Of a stretch of 64,000 nucleotides of DNA, positions 26,328 to 34,941 are shown piece after piece. Made by a program: the position numbers and the translations under genes. The first letter of the stretch is position 1; each line of letters starts with the position of its first letter. This DNA is from Kineococcus xinjiangensis (GTDB taxonomy: Bacteria > Actinomycetota > Actinomycetes > Actinomycetales > Kineococcaceae): positions 62,001 through 126,000 of the forward strand of contig NZ_PTJD01000002.1 in NCBI RefSeq assembly GCF_002934625.1, written 5' to 3'. The notes under the pieces are model-generated. The model was given only the letters and a program-made list of their open reading frames with translations, was not told the DNA's origin and ran no database searches.

Positions 26328-29273
26328 TCAGTCCGGCAGGGCGTCCGCCAGCAGCTCCACGAGGTGCCTGCCGTAGCGGGTCCCGGTGCGTCCGCCGAGG
26401 TGCTCCGCCTGGGTGCGGCAGGAGAACCCGTCCGCCACGAACGGCGCCTCCGGGTTGCGGCGCAGCGCCGGCAGCAGCTGGTGCTCCGCGACCTGCTCCG
26501 AGACGTCGAAGTGCCCGGCCTCCGCGCCGAAGTTGCCCGCGAGACCGCAGCAGCCGGACAGCACCTCCGCCTCCACCCCGGCCTTGGCGAGCAGCGCCCG
26601 GTCGGGGCTGAACCCCATGACGGCGTGCTGGTGGCAGTGCGGCTGCACCACCGCGGACGTGCCGAGGGCCGGCGGCTGCCAGTCGGGGCGGCGCTCCGCG
26701 ATGAGTTCCGCGACGGTCCGCACCCGCGAGTGCAGGGCCCGCGCGCGGGCGTCGCCGGGCAGCAGTTCCGCGGCGTCCTCCCGCAGCAGCGCCGTGCAGC
26801 TCGGCTCCAGGCCCACGACGGGCACGTCGAGGTCGTCGCCGAGGGCGTCGAGGCTGGCGCGCAACTGCTTCTTCGCGCCGTCGAGCTGCCCGGTCGACAC
26901 CCACGTCAGACCGCAGCAGACGCGCTTCTCGGCGATGCGGACGGCGAAGCCGAGGTGCTCCAGCACCTTCACCGCGGCCTTGCCGACGTCGGGGGTGAAG
27001 TGGTCGGTGAAGGTGTCCACCCACAGCAGCACGGGCTCGCCGTCCATGCGCGGCGGGCGGGCCTCGAACCAGGCCCGGAACGTCTGCTCCGCGAACCTCG
27101 GCAGCGGCCGGCGCCGGTCCACGCCCGCGCCGAGCTTCGCCAGCCGCGCCACCGGGGGCAGCGCCAGCAGCCCGTTGACGACCTTCGGGGCCAGCGCGAC
27201 GAGCTTCGACCAGCGCGGCAGCCAGCCGAGGGAGTAGTGCGACAGCGGCCGCAGCCGTCCCGCGTAGTGCTTGTCGAGGAACTCCGCCTTGTAGGTCGCC
27301 ATGTCCACCCCGGCGGGGCAGTCGACGGAGCAGCCCTTGCAGGACAGGCACAGGTCGAGGGCGTCGCGCACCTCCGGCGAGCGCCACCCGTCCTGCACGA
27401 GGGTCCCGTTCGCCATCTCCTGCAGCAGGCGGGCGCGGCCGCGGGTGGAGTCCTTCTCGTCGCGGGTGGCGAGGTAGCTGGGGCACATGACGCCGCCGGA
27501 GTCCGCGCGGCACTTGCCGACGCCGACGCAGCGGTGCACAGCCCGCGTCAGGTCGCCCTCGTCCTTGGAGTAGGCGAACTGCAGGGGCCGCTTGCCGATG
27601 CTGACGGCGGTGCGGGCGGCGGGCACCCGCAGGTCGGCCTCCAGCGGGTTGGGCCGCACCAGCACGCCGGGGTTGAGCAGGTCGGCGGGGTCGAAGGCGT
27701 CCTTGACCTGCTCGAACGCGGCGATGGCGTCGGCGTCGTACATCAGCGGCAGCAGCGCGCCCCTGGCCCGGCCGTCGCCGTGCTCGCCGGACAGCGACCC
27801 GCCGTGGGAGGCGACGAGCCGGGCGGCGTCCTCCAGGAACGCCCGGGTGCGGGCCGCGCCGCCGTCCTCGTAGAGGGGGAAGTCGATGCGGACGTGGATG
27901 CAGCCGTCGCCGAAGTGGCCGTAGGCGAGGCCGTCGACGGAGTGGGACGCCATGAGGGCGTCGAACTCGCGCAGGTAGGCGCCGAGGCGCTCCGGGGGCA
28001 CGGCGGCGTCCTCCCAGCCGGGCCAGGCGGGCTGCCCGTCCGGGGAGCGGCCGGCGAGCCCCGCCCCGTCCTCGCGGATGCGCCACAGCTTGCGGGCGTC
28101 GGCGGCGCTGGGGATGACGACGGAGTCGAGCGCCCCGGAGCCGGCGACCATCGCGCGGGCCGCGGCGAGGGACTCCTCGGGGGTCTCGCCGCCCATCTCC
28201 ACGAACAGCCAGCCGTCGCCGCGGGGCAGGCCGTCGACGGAGCCGCCGCGGCGCACCACGATGTCGGCGAGGCGGCGGTCGATGCCCTCCACGGCCTGCG
28301 GGGAGTGGGACAGCAGGGCGGGGACGTGGTCGGCGGCGTCGGCCATGGTCGCGTAGCCGAGGACGACGAAGGTGGTGGCGGGGGCCTCCCGCACGAGCCG
28401 CACCGTGGCCTGCAGCATCGTCGCGAGGGTTCCCTCGGAGCCGGTGAGCAGCCGCGCGAGCCGGGTGCCGCGGGGGCCGCCGTGCTCGGGGAGCAGGTGC
28501 TCCAGCGCGTAGCCGGACACCTGCCGGCCGAAGGTGCCGAACTTCGTGCGGATCGTCGCCAGGTGCTGCGCGGCGATCCCCTCCAGGGCGGTGACGAGTT
28601 CGGCGGGGGGCGCGTCGGTGGAGAAGCGCCGGCCGTGGCCGTCGATCACCTCCAGGCCCACGACGTTGTGGCTGGTGCGGCCGGAGGCGAGGGCGTGCGG
28701 CCCGCAGGCGTCGTTGCCGATCATGCCGCCGAGGGTGCAGCGGGCGTGGGTGGAGGGGTCCGGGCCGAAGCGCAGCCCGTGCGGGCGGGCGTGGCGCTGG
28801 AGGGTGTCGAGGATGACGCCGGGCTCGACGACGGCGGTGCGGGTGGCGGGGTCGAGGTCGAGGACCCGCCCGAGGTGGCGGGAGAAGTCCAGGACCACGC
28901 CGGGGCCGATGGAGTTGCCGGCCACGGAGGTCCCGGCGCCGCGGCTGGTCAGCGGCACGCCGAGGTCGCGGCAGGCGGCGAAGGCGGCCTCGACGTCGTC
29001 CGCGGAGCGCGGGAAGACGACGGCGCGGGGCACGACGCGGTAGTTGGAGGCGTCGGTGGTGTACTCCGCGCGCCGGCGGGAGGAGACGTCCACCTGGTCC
29101 TGGCCGCCGGGGCCCAGGGCCGCGGCGAGCCGGCGGCGCAGGTCCTCCAGCTCGCGCCCCGCTCCAGCGGTGGGCCCCAGCCCGGCGCGGGCGGGTGCGG
29201 CGGCGCGGGGGGCGACGGGGACCTCCACGGGGCCGGGGGCGCTGGGAGGGGTGGTGGAGGGGTGGGTCGTCAC
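26328..29273 (-). CDS. FAD-binding/Fe-S dehydrogenase fusion (GlcD-GlcF or D-lactate dehydrogenase type)
   Basis: This 981-residue protein fuses an FAD-linked oxidase half to an Fe-S half. The N-terminal PCMH FAD domain has VPLTSRGAGTSVAGNSIGPGVVLDFSRHL, DPSTHARCTLGGMIGNDACG and SGEHGDGRARGALLP. The C-terminal half has two 4Fe-4S motifs (CVGVGKCR...CPSYLAT and CLSCKGCSVDCP) and two CCG-domain motifs (RVCCGLTWVSTGQ, SGCCGLAGNFG). It most likely oxidises D-lactate, glycolate or another 2-hydroxy acid and passes electrons to the chain. GTG 29273 is preceded by TGGGGGA; a Pro-rich 40-residue leader precedes the domain. Confidence 0.9.
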   Translation of the reverse strand: MTTHPSTTPPSAPGPVEVPVAPRAAAPARAGLGPTAGAGRELEDLRRRLAAALGPGGQDQVDVSSRRRAEYTTDASNYRVVPRAVVFPRSADDVEAAFAACRDLGVPLTSRGAGTSVAGNSIGPGVVLDFSRHLGRVLDLDPATRTAVVEPGVILDTLQRHARPHGLRFGPDPSTHARCTLGGMIGNDACGPHALASGRTSHNVVGLEVIDGHGRRFSTDAPPAELVTALEGIAAQHLATIRTKFGTFGRQVSGYALEHLLPEHGGPRGTRLARLLTGSEGTLATMLQATVRLVREAPATTFVVLGYATMADAADHVPALLSHSPQAVEGIDRRLADIVVRRGGSVDGLPRGDGWLFVEMGGETPEESLAAARAMVAGSGALDSVVIPSAADARKLWRIREDGAGLAGRSPDGQPAWPGWEDAAVPPERLGAYLREFDALMASHSVDGLAYGHFGDGCIHVRIDFPLYEDGGAARTRAFLEDAARLVASHGGSLSGEHGDGRARGALLPLMYDADAIAAFEQVKDAFDPADLLNPGVLVRPNPLEADLRVPAARTAVSIGKRPLQFAYSKDEGDLTRAVHRCVGVGKCRADSGGVMCPSYLATRDEKDSTRGRARLLQEMANGTLVQDGWRSPEVRDALDLCLSCKGCSVDCPAGVDMATYKAEFLDKHYAGRLRPLSHYSLGWLPRWSKLVALAPKVVNGLLALPPVARLAKLGAGVDRRRPLPRFAEQTFRAWFEARPPRMDGEPVLLWVDTFTDHFTPDVGKAAVKVLEHLGFAVRIAEKRVCCGLTWVSTGQLDGAKKQLRASLDALGDDLDVPVVGLEPSCTALLREDAAELLPGDARARALHSRVRTVAELIAERRPDWQPPALGTSAVVQPHCHQHAVMGFSPDRALLAKAGVEAEVLSGCCGLAGNFGAEAGHFDVSEQVAEHQLLPALRRNPEAPFVADGFSCRTQAEHLGGRTGTRYGRHLVELLADALPD

Positions 29274-29317
29274 TCCCCCAGTGTCGCAAGCCGGGCGGGC
29301 GGTCGTGGCCGTGCGGG

Positions 29318-29857
29318 TCAGTAGCCCCGGGAGTCGCTCTTCAGCGTCGCCCAGTCGGCCGTCATGCGCCCGCACGCGGAGGTGGGCGCGGCCGCCAGCC
29401 CGGCGGCGACGGCGGCGGTCGTGGCGTCGGTGAAGCTGCGGCTGACGGGTCCGGTGACGCTGTCGTACATCGCCCAGACCTGCGCCCGGTCGTGGTACGA
29501 GACGATGCAGAACCCCGCCGGGCCGGGGCCGCCGGCGTTCTGGGCGATGCCCCGGACCGCGGTGCCGACGTCGCGGTTGCGCTTGAACTCGTTGAGGGGG
29601 TTCGGCAGGGCCGCGATGGCGGCGTCGTCGCGGAAGACGGCGTCGGTGAAGTGCCCGCTGTCGTCGGAGTGGGTGACGATCACGGTCGCGGCCTCGCGGG
29701 CGTCGCTGGAGACCGCGGTGGCCCACGCCGCCTGGCGCTGGTTCAGGTACAGGGGCACGGCGATGGCGGCGAGGACGGCGATGATGATCATCACGACGAG
29801 GAGCTCGACGAGGGTGAAGCCCTCGTCGTCACCGCCTCGGCGGTGCGAGACGTCCAC
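29318..29857 (-). CDS. Type IV pilin-like protein with canonical prepilin motif
   Basis: This 179-residue protein has a 14-residue leader and the prepilin motif DEG-FTLVELL with Glu at +5, followed by VVMIIIAVLAAIAVPLYLNQRQ, a classic pilin transmembrane helix. A soluble head with two cysteines (FCIV, SACGRM) follows. GTG 29857 follows GAGGAGAGCA. No assembly ATPase, platform or prepilin peptidase gene is nearby; the only neighbour of the family is the divergent paralogue upstream. It is probably assembled by machinery elsewhere. Confidence 0.86.
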   Translation of the reverse strand: MDVSHRRGGDDEGFTLVELLVVMIIIAVLAAIAVPLYLNQRQAAWATAVSSDAREAATVIVTHSDDSGHFTDAVFRDDAAIAALPNPLNEFKRNRDVGTAVRGIAQNAGGPGPAGFCIVSYHDRAQVWAMYDSVTGPVSRSFTDATTAAVAAGLAAAPTSACGRMTADWATLKSDSRGY

Positions 29858-29943
29858 TGCTCTCCTCGGGATGGTGGGGGTCGTCCCTGGTTCCTCGGCG
29901 GTCGGGCCGCGCACCTGCAGCGCATGTCACCCGTCCGCCCCGC

Positions 29944-30468
29944 TCAGCCGGTGCCGGTGACCGCTGCGTGCCAGCGGCCGGACAGCCGCCTGCAGGGCGC
30001 GGAGGCGGGCAGGGAGGCGACGAGCCGGGGCACGTCGGTCGCGGTGAAGCCCGCCGCGACGGCGCCGTGCGAGCTGTCGTGCATCGCGAAGAGGCCCGCC
30101 TGGTCGTGGTGGGCGAGGGCGCAGGAGCCGGCGGGCGCCGTGCCCGCGGCTGCCTCGGGGATCCCCCAGACGCGGGTGCGGACGCGGGGACTGCGCCGGA
30201 AGGCGGCCAGCTCGCCCGGGAGCGCGGCGATCGCCGCCTCGTCGGTGAGGTCCGCGTCGCGGAACGAGCCGGTCTCCAGGGCGGCGATCCGGCTGAGCAG
30301 CGCGGCGTGGCGGGCGTCGCTCGCCGCGGCGGTGGCCTGCGCTTGCCGCACCACCGCCGCGTGGACGGGGACCGCGGCGGCGGCGAGGACCCCCAGGACG
30401 GCCGCGGCGACCGTCAGGTCGACGAGGGAGAGGCCCTCGTCCGGGGAGGGGCGCTGCTGGCGGATCAC
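29944..30468 (-). CDS. Pilin-like paralogue with divergent prepilin motif
   Basis: This 174-residue protein has a leader ending DEG, then LSLVDLTVAAAVLGVLAAAAVP. Position +5 is Asp rather than Glu and position +1 is Leu. The head aligns with the downstream pilin: DEAAIAALPGELAAFRR against DDAAIAALPNPLNEFKR, VWGI against VRGI, and the same HD...A spacing in the middle, plus two conserved Cys. It is therefore a diverged tandem duplicate. GTG 30468 follows GGAGGAAGTCCCC. It may be a minor pilin or a non-functional copy. Confidence 0.78.
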   Translation of the reverse strand: MIRQQRPSPDEGLSLVDLTVAAAVLGVLAAAAVPVHAAVVRQAQATAAASDARHAALLSRIAALETGSFRDADLTDEAAIAALPGELAAFRRSPRVRTRVWGIPEAAAGTAPAGSCALAHHDQAGLFAMHDSSHGAVAAGFTATDVPRLVASLPASAPCRRLSGRWHAAVTGTG

Positions 30469-30583
30469 GGGGACTTCCTCCGGGCGGGCTCGGGAACCCG
30501 GGGAGCCTGGCAGCGCGCCCGCGGCCCGATGCGCTCCGTCACCCGTCCAGCCGGACGGCGGCACCCGTTCGGCCGCCCACCCC

Positions 30584-30612
30584 GCGGATCGTCACCGGGG
30601 GTGACGATCCGC
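30584..30612 (-). terminator. 13-bp perfect stem terminator after yciI-like gene
   Basis: Arms GCGGATCGTCACC and complement flank GGG. It lies 15 bases after the stop of the YciI gene on the minus strand and before the pilin-like gene. Confidence 0.7.
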
Positions 30613-30626
30613 GCGGCGGGCCGGGC

Positions 30627-30905
30627 TCACAGGGAGGGGAGCAGCCGCCCCAGCACGGGCGTCCAGCCCACCACCGTGCGGGCGGCGACCAGGCCCGCGC
30701 GGGTGAACGGGTCGGCGTCGAGGATGCGCTCCACGTCGGCCGCCGCGGGCACGTCGAACACCAGCACGGCCCCGTTCGCGTCCGTCGGCCCGGACAGGAC
30801 CAGCCGCTCGCCGAGGCCGGCGAGGTACTCCCGGTGCTCCGCGCGCACGGCGTCGCGGGCGGCGGTGTCCTCGGTGTAGGAGTAGGTGGCGACGAACACG
30901 GGCAC
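30627..30905 (-). CDS. YciI-like protein
   Basis: This 92-residue protein has the dimeric alpha/beta YciI fold pattern: VFVATYSYTEDTAARDAVRAEHREYLAGL with the conserved RxxHxxYL, LSGPTDANGAVLVFDVPAAADVERILDADPF and GLVAARTVVGWTPVL. GTG 30905 follows GGAGGACGCC. The role in the cell is unknown, as for most of the family. Confidence 0.88.
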   Translation of the reverse strand: MPVFVATYSYTEDTAARDAVRAEHREYLAGLGERLVLSGPTDANGAVLVFDVPAAADVERILDADPFTRAGLVAARTVVGWTPVLGRLLPSL

Positions 30906-31028
30906 GGCGTCCTCCGGAGTTCGGGCTGGGGATCTGCGGCCCCCAGCATCGACCACCGCGTCCGCCGGCCCCACCCCGCCCCGCGGTGCCCGGCCCACCG
31001 GTGGGACGTGCCGGGCCCCGGCCGCGGC

Positions 31029-31502
31029 TCAGTGCCCGGGGTGCTCCGGGGACTCCCCGCCCAGTTCCGCCAGCCGCTGCCGCAGGAGCTCGGCGAGCGC
31101 GACGGACTCCCCGTCGCGGGCGCCGCGGCCGACCTGCAGCGGAGGGTCGCCGGGCTGCAGCCGGATCCCGGTCAGGCGCTCGCGCAGGCTGGGCACCACC
31201 GCGAGGACGTAGTAGTCCCCCTCGGTGCTCACCCCGAGGGAGCCGTTGCGCTTGAGGTACCAGCCCTGCAGGCCGGTGCGGTGGCGGGGGCCGTCGGCCC
31301 CGGCGCGCAGCGCGACGGGCGGGATCCCGCGGCGGTGCAGCTCGGCGACGAAACCGGCGAGGAGGTCGCGGGCCCGGCGGTGCTCCTCGGCCCGCGCCCG
31401 CTCGTGCACGGCGGCGCGGGCCTCGGCGTCCTCGCTCCGGCGGCGGCGCCAGTCCTCGGCGTCGTCGGGCGCTGCACCTGCGGGCGGGGCTGCCTCGGGC
31501 AT
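31029..31502 (-). CDS. Hypothetical protein with charged N-terminal helix
   Basis: This protein of 157 residues has an acidic and arginine-rich coiled helix (about residues 18-60, EDWRRRRSEDAEARAAVHERA) followed by GIPPVALRAG and a small beta segment LQGWYLKRNGSLGVSTEGDYYVLAV. I do not recognise a family. ATG 31502 is the last start that keeps the whole helix; no clear ribosome site is visible. The codon pattern is consistent with a real gene (strong GC at third positions), and the gap to neighbours supports it. Confidence 0.6.
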   Translation of the reverse strand: MPEAAPPAGAAPDDAEDWRRRRSEDAEARAAVHERARAEEHRRARDLLAGFVAELHRRGIPPVALRAGADGPRHRTGLQGWYLKRNGSLGVSTEGDYYVLAVVPSLRERLTGIRLQPGDPPLQVGRGARDGESVALAELLRQRLAELGGESPEHPGH

Positions 31503-31553
31503 GGCAGGACTGTAGGCCCGCCGCGCGCCGGCGCCACGGGCCCGCACGCGCGC

Positions 31554-31587
31554 GGAGGGGCCGCCCCGGGTGCGGGACGGCCCCTCC
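31554..31587 (-). terminator. 10-bp stem terminator after the carboxypeptidase gene
   Basis: Arms GGAGGGGCCG and complement flank a 14-base loop. It sits 18 bases after the stop of the M14 gene on the minus strand. Confidence 0.55.
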
Positions 31588-31605
31588 TGTGCGCGGGGTG
31601 GACGG

Positions 31606-33738
31606 TCAGCGGCGACCCAGGGCCGTCGCGCACTTCTTCAGGTCGACCTTGGCCTGCTGGCCGCGGTCCACCACGACGGGCACGCGCTCGTGGACGGTCC
31701 CGTCGGGGCCGGCGCAGCTGAGCGTCCAGTTCTCCACGAGCCCGCCGACGACCTGGTCGGGGCCGGCGCCGTAGACGGCCGCCGTCACCTCGTAGGTCGG
31801 GGAGGCCGACGCGAAGTTGATCACCCGCAGCACGTAGGTCCCCGGCTCCGGCGATTCCAGCACCGCCGTCTCCTTCTCGCCGAGGAAGTTCCCGGAGGAG
31901 GCGACGCGGGTGAGGGTCCCGTCGGCGGCCTTGCGGTAGACCTCGAGGTCCATGTCGTCCGGTGTCGGCCAGGTCAGGTCCACCTGCAGGAGCGCCTGGT
32001 CGGCAGCCGTGACGGTGAACTCGTGGTCGACGTGGCCGATGACGGGCGTGGGGGCGACGCCGCTGAAGGTCTGCGACGCGGTGGGTTCGGAGGCGGTGGT
32101 CTTCAGTCGGCGCTCCATCACCACCGGGCGCGTCGAGGGGTTGACGTGCCACTCGTAGCGTCCGCCGGCGGGGACCGTCATGGTGGTGGCGAGGCGGTCC
32201 TGCAGGGCGATCGGCTGCCCCGTGCCGGTGGGGGACTCCACCGGGGAGGTGAGCGTGGCGAAGGACTTCTCCAGCGTCAGCGTCGCCCCGGCGGGTGCCT
32301 TGCCGGCGATGACGGAGTGCAGCGCCGGGCTGGCGGCGCTCTCCAGCGCCACGAGGTACGCCTCGCGGTTGCCCTTGCCGGCGAAGTCCCCGGCGCCGAG
32401 GTAGTGGTCGACGACCCTGTTGTACGGCGGGTGGAACTCCTCGCCGATCTCGAAGGTGAAGCCGAGACCGCCGGTGGCGTAGTACGACCAGTCCTCCGTG
32501 CCGCCGGTGGTGTCGTAGAGCTGGAACGACTTCTGGTTGGTGTAGCCGTTGTTGGCGGCCATCCGGGCACCGAGGTCGGCGTAGGCGGGCTCGTCGGGGG
32601 TGTCCCCGGCGGAGCGCAGCGCCGGGGGGCGCAGCACGAGGTTCGAGAACGTGTGGTTCGAGATGAGCGTGGTGACCTGCCGGGAGGAGACGAGGTCGCG
32701 GACGTTGCGCGTCTCGGGCTCGCTGAAGGGCGCCTCGCCGCGGTAGGTGGGGTCGGCCGGGGTGGAGCTGGCCCCGGGCCCGCCCCAGAACCCGCCGTAG
32801 TTGCGGTTGAGGTCGACGCCGATGCCGAAGCCGCCCTGGCTCTTGGCCGCGGCGCAGGCCCCGGCGGGGCTGGTGGTCACGCCGTCGGCGGGGCGGCAGT
32901 TCTTGCGCTTGTAGGCGTTGCCGGGTGTGCCGAGGATCGTGACGGTGCCGCCGTCGTCGCTCTCCCGCAGGTCCAGCAGCGCGCCGTCGGCGTAGGAGGT
33001 CGCATAGCCGTCGGGGTTGACGACGGGCACGACGACGACCCGCGCGGAGCGCAGCAGCCGGGTGATGCGCTCGTCCTGGCCGTAGTTCTGCGCCAGGTCG
33101 AAGGCGAACTCGACGGCGTGCTCGCCGCCGGGCCACTCGCGGACGTGGTGCAGGCCCATGAGGAGGAAGACGGGCTTGCCGTCGGTGGCGGCCGCGTTCT
33201 CGGTGATCTCCACCCCGCGGACGGTGCGGCCCTCGAGGGTCTTGTGCGGCAGGGTGATCGGCTTCACGAGTCCGGGGTGCGCGCGCGCGAGCCGGTCGAG
33301 GTCGGCCTCGTAGTCCTCCAGCGAGCGGTAGGTGTCCCGGCCGCTGGGGAGGGGGGAGGACTCCACGCTCGCGGCGTAGGCGGCGCTGGCCTGGTTGCTC
33401 CTGGCCCACGCGAGGGCGAGGTCGGGGATCTCGACGGTGAAGTCGAGCCCCGCCTCCCGCAGGACGTCCGCGTCCCCGGCGCCGTGCAGGACGACCTCGA
33501 CGAAGCCGGGCCCGCCGTGCTCGGTCAGGTCGAGCCCGAGACCGGTGAGCAGGTCGCGCTCGGCCCAGGTGGGGGTGGACACGCGCACCAGCTGGGCCGC
33601 GGGCACGGTCTCCTCGGCTGCGCTGGGGAGCGCGGTGAACGCGGCAGCGGCGAGGGCGATGGCGGCCACCGCGCTGGTTCGGCGGGGCAGCGACGGGCGG
33701 CTCTGCGCTCGTCGCCGCGCCAGGGCGTCCTGGGACAC
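31606..33738 (-). CDS. Secreted M14 zinc carboxypeptidase
   Basis: This 710-residue exported enzyme has an N-terminal signal region (RRTSAVAAIALAAAAFTALPSAA, cleavage near residue 42). The M14 domain spans about 120-430: HHVREWPGGEHAVEF carries the HxxE zinc ligands, the third His lies in the SNHTFSN region, and the catalytic Glu is in FTFEIGEEFHPPYN. NCRPADG and LNRNYGGFWGG are typical of bacterial T-type enzymes. The C-terminal 250 residues contain a beta domain with DHEFTVTAADQALLQVDLTWPTPDDMDLEVYRKA, resembling pre-peptidase C-terminal domains. GTG 33738 is chosen because GGAGG lies five bases upstream, excluding GTG 33744. Confidence 0.9.
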   Translation of the reverse strand: MSQDALARRRAQSRPSLPRRTSAVAAIALAAAAFTALPSAAEETVPAAQLVRVSTPTWAERDLLTGLGLDLTEHGGPGFVEVVLHGAGDADVLREAGLDFTVEIPDLALAWARSNQASAAYAASVESSPLPSGRDTYRSLEDYEADLDRLARAHPGLVKPITLPHKTLEGRTVRGVEITENAAATDGKPVFLLMGLHHVREWPGGEHAVEFAFDLAQNYGQDERITRLLRSARVVVVPVVNPDGYATSYADGALLDLRESDDGGTVTILGTPGNAYKRKNCRPADGVTTSPAGACAAAKSQGGFGIGVDLNRNYGGFWGGPGASSTPADPTYRGEAPFSEPETRNVRDLVSSRQVTTLISNHTFSNLVLRPPALRSAGDTPDEPAYADLGARMAANNGYTNQKSFQLYDTTGGTEDWSYYATGGLGFTFEIGEEFHPPYNRVVDHYLGAGDFAGKGNREAYLVALESAASPALHSVIAGKAPAGATLTLEKSFATLTSPVESPTGTGQPIALQDRLATTMTVPAGGRYEWHVNPSTRPVVMERRLKTTASEPTASQTFSGVAPTPVIGHVDHEFTVTAADQALLQVDLTWPTPDDMDLEVYRKAADGTLTRVASSGNFLGEKETAVLESPEPGTYVLRVINFASASPTYEVTAAVYGAGPDQVVGGLVENWTLSCAGPDGTVHERVPVVVDRGQQAKVDLKKCATALGRR

Positions 33739-33812
33739 AGGCACCTCCGGACGGGAAGTGGCGGCCTCTCCGCCACCGGGATGTACAGGAGTGTGCGCCA
33801 GGATGACCCGTT

Positions 33813-33824
33813 CTGACTAGTCAG
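33813..33824. promoter_or_regulatory. Perfect 12-bp palindrome at the dioxygenase stop codon
   Basis: CTGACTAGTCAG contains the TAG stop of the dioxygenase gene and lies 75 bases upstream of the carboxypeptidase start on the same strand. It looks like a TetR-type half-site pair, but a 12-bp palindrome can arise by chance. No regulator is next to it. Confidence 0.3.
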
Positions 33825-34791
33825 TCGGAACTAGACCGGCATCCTGGTCATCGGGGACGTGCAGCGGCGGCAGAGCGGCGGCGATCTGCTCCCGGTCCGG
33901 CTCCAGCCACGGCGGCAGCTGCAGGCGCCGGCCGAGCTCGAGCAGCGGCTCGTCCACGTCGAACCCGGGGGCGTCGGTGGCGATCTCGAACAGCACCCCG
34001 CCGGGCTCGCGGAAGTAGACGCTGCGGAAGTACTTGCGGTCCAGCACCTCGGTGGCCTCCAGGCCGGCGTCGACGAGGCCCTGGCGCCAGCGGGCCAGGG
34101 CGGTCTCGTCCGGCGCGCGGAAGGCGACGTGGTGGACGGTGCCGCCCGCCTGCAGGCCCCGCTCGGCGCTCGTCGTGCCGTGGACGTCGACCAGGGCACC
34201 GGAGCCGCCGTCGCCCATCGCGAAGCGGGCCCGCCCGCCGTCCTCGCCGTCCAGGCCCATGCCGAGCAGCGAGGTGAGCACCTCCGCCGTGGGGTCGAGG
34301 GCGCGCTCGGTGAGGGTGACGGCGTGCAGGCCGCGCAGCGCGTGCTCGGCGGGCACCCCGGCGACGCCGTCCCAGCCGGAGCGGGTGTCCCCCGCCGCCG
34401 TGACCAGCTCCAGCACCATGCCGTCCGGGTCGCGGAAGGCCACGACGTCGGCGCCGTGCCGGGTGGTGACGTCGGCCTCCACGCCCTGCGCGCGCAGGTG
34501 GTCGCGCCACCAGGAGGCGGAGCCCTCGGGGATGCTGAAGGCGGTGGCCGTGGCCAGGCCGGTGCCGAGCCTGCCGCGGGGGACGTCCCGCCAGGCGAAG
34601 AACGTGATGAGGCTGGAGGGCCGCCCGGCGCCGTCGCCGTAGTACAGGTGGTAGGCGCCGGGGGCGTCGAAGTTGACGGTCTGCTTGACCAGGCGCAGCC
34701 CGAGGACGCGGCAGTAGAAGTCCACGTTGCGCTGCGGCGCCTCGGCCACGGCGGTGACGTGGTGCAGGCCGTGGGGCTGCGCGGTGCTCAT
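33817..34791 (-). CDS. Ring-cleaving dioxygenase, glyoxalase/VOC superfamily (MhqO-like)
   Basis: This 324-residue protein consists of two VOC repeats. Metal-ligand motifs include HGLHHVTAVAEAPQRNVDFYCRVLGLRLVKQTVNFD at the N terminus (first His at GLHHVT), RGLHAVTL, VHHVAFRAPDE, and SVYFREPGGVLFEIATDAPGF with the terminal Glu. This pattern matches MhqO/MhqA-type hydroquinone dioxygenases. ATG 34791 follows GGGAGGACCGCC. A short palindrome and four 9-bp repeats lie about 40-85 bases upstream and may be its operator. Confidence 0.88.
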   Translation of the reverse strand: MSTAQPHGLHHVTAVAEAPQRNVDFYCRVLGLRLVKQTVNFDAPGAYHLYYGDGAGRPSSLITFFAWRDVPRGRLGTGLATATAFSIPEGSASWWRDHLRAQGVEADVTTRHGADVVAFRDPDGMVLELVTAAGDTRSGWDGVAGVPAEHALRGLHAVTLTERALDPTAEVLTSLLGMGLDGEDGGRARFAMGDGGSGALVDVHGTTSAERGLQAGGTVHHVAFRAPDETALARWRQGLVDAGLEATEVLDRKYFRSVYFREPGGVLFEIATDAPGFDVDEPLLELGRRLQLPPWLEPDREQIAAALPPLHVPDDQDAGLVPTD

Positions 34792-34830
34792 GGCGGTCCT
34801 CCCGGTCCGGCCGGACCCGACGCGATCCGG

Positions 34831-34866
34831 CTGGTTCGACTGGTTCGACTGGTTCGACTGGTTCGA
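34831..34866. repeat. Four tandem copies of a 9-bp repeat (CTGGTTCGA)
   Basis: Four exact, head-to-tail copies of CTGGTTCGA occupy 34831-34866, 40 bases upstream of the dioxygenase start. The last copy runs into the palindrome at 34860-34875. Such short, exact arrays near a start are typical of multi-site operators or variable-number repeats. Confidence 0.8.
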
Positions 34867-34875
34867 CGTTGAACC
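34860..34875. promoter_or_regulatory. 16-bp imperfect palindrome, probable operator
   Basis: GGTTCGACGTTGAACC pairs with its complement except for one base pair (position 6 with 11). It has the size and symmetry of a MarR-family site, which fits an MhqR-type regulator of hydroquinone dioxygenases; no such regulator is in the window. Confidence 0.45.
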
Positions 34876-34941
34876 ACCATGCCCCCGTCCGGCGCGCCGG
34901 GCACCCGGAAGCCACCCGCGCCGCTGTGGCAGGGTGCGGGG

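Noticed and set aside
34831-34875. Short tandem repeats as a CRISPR array
   Set aside because: Units are 9 bp, head to tail without spacers, and no cas genes are present.
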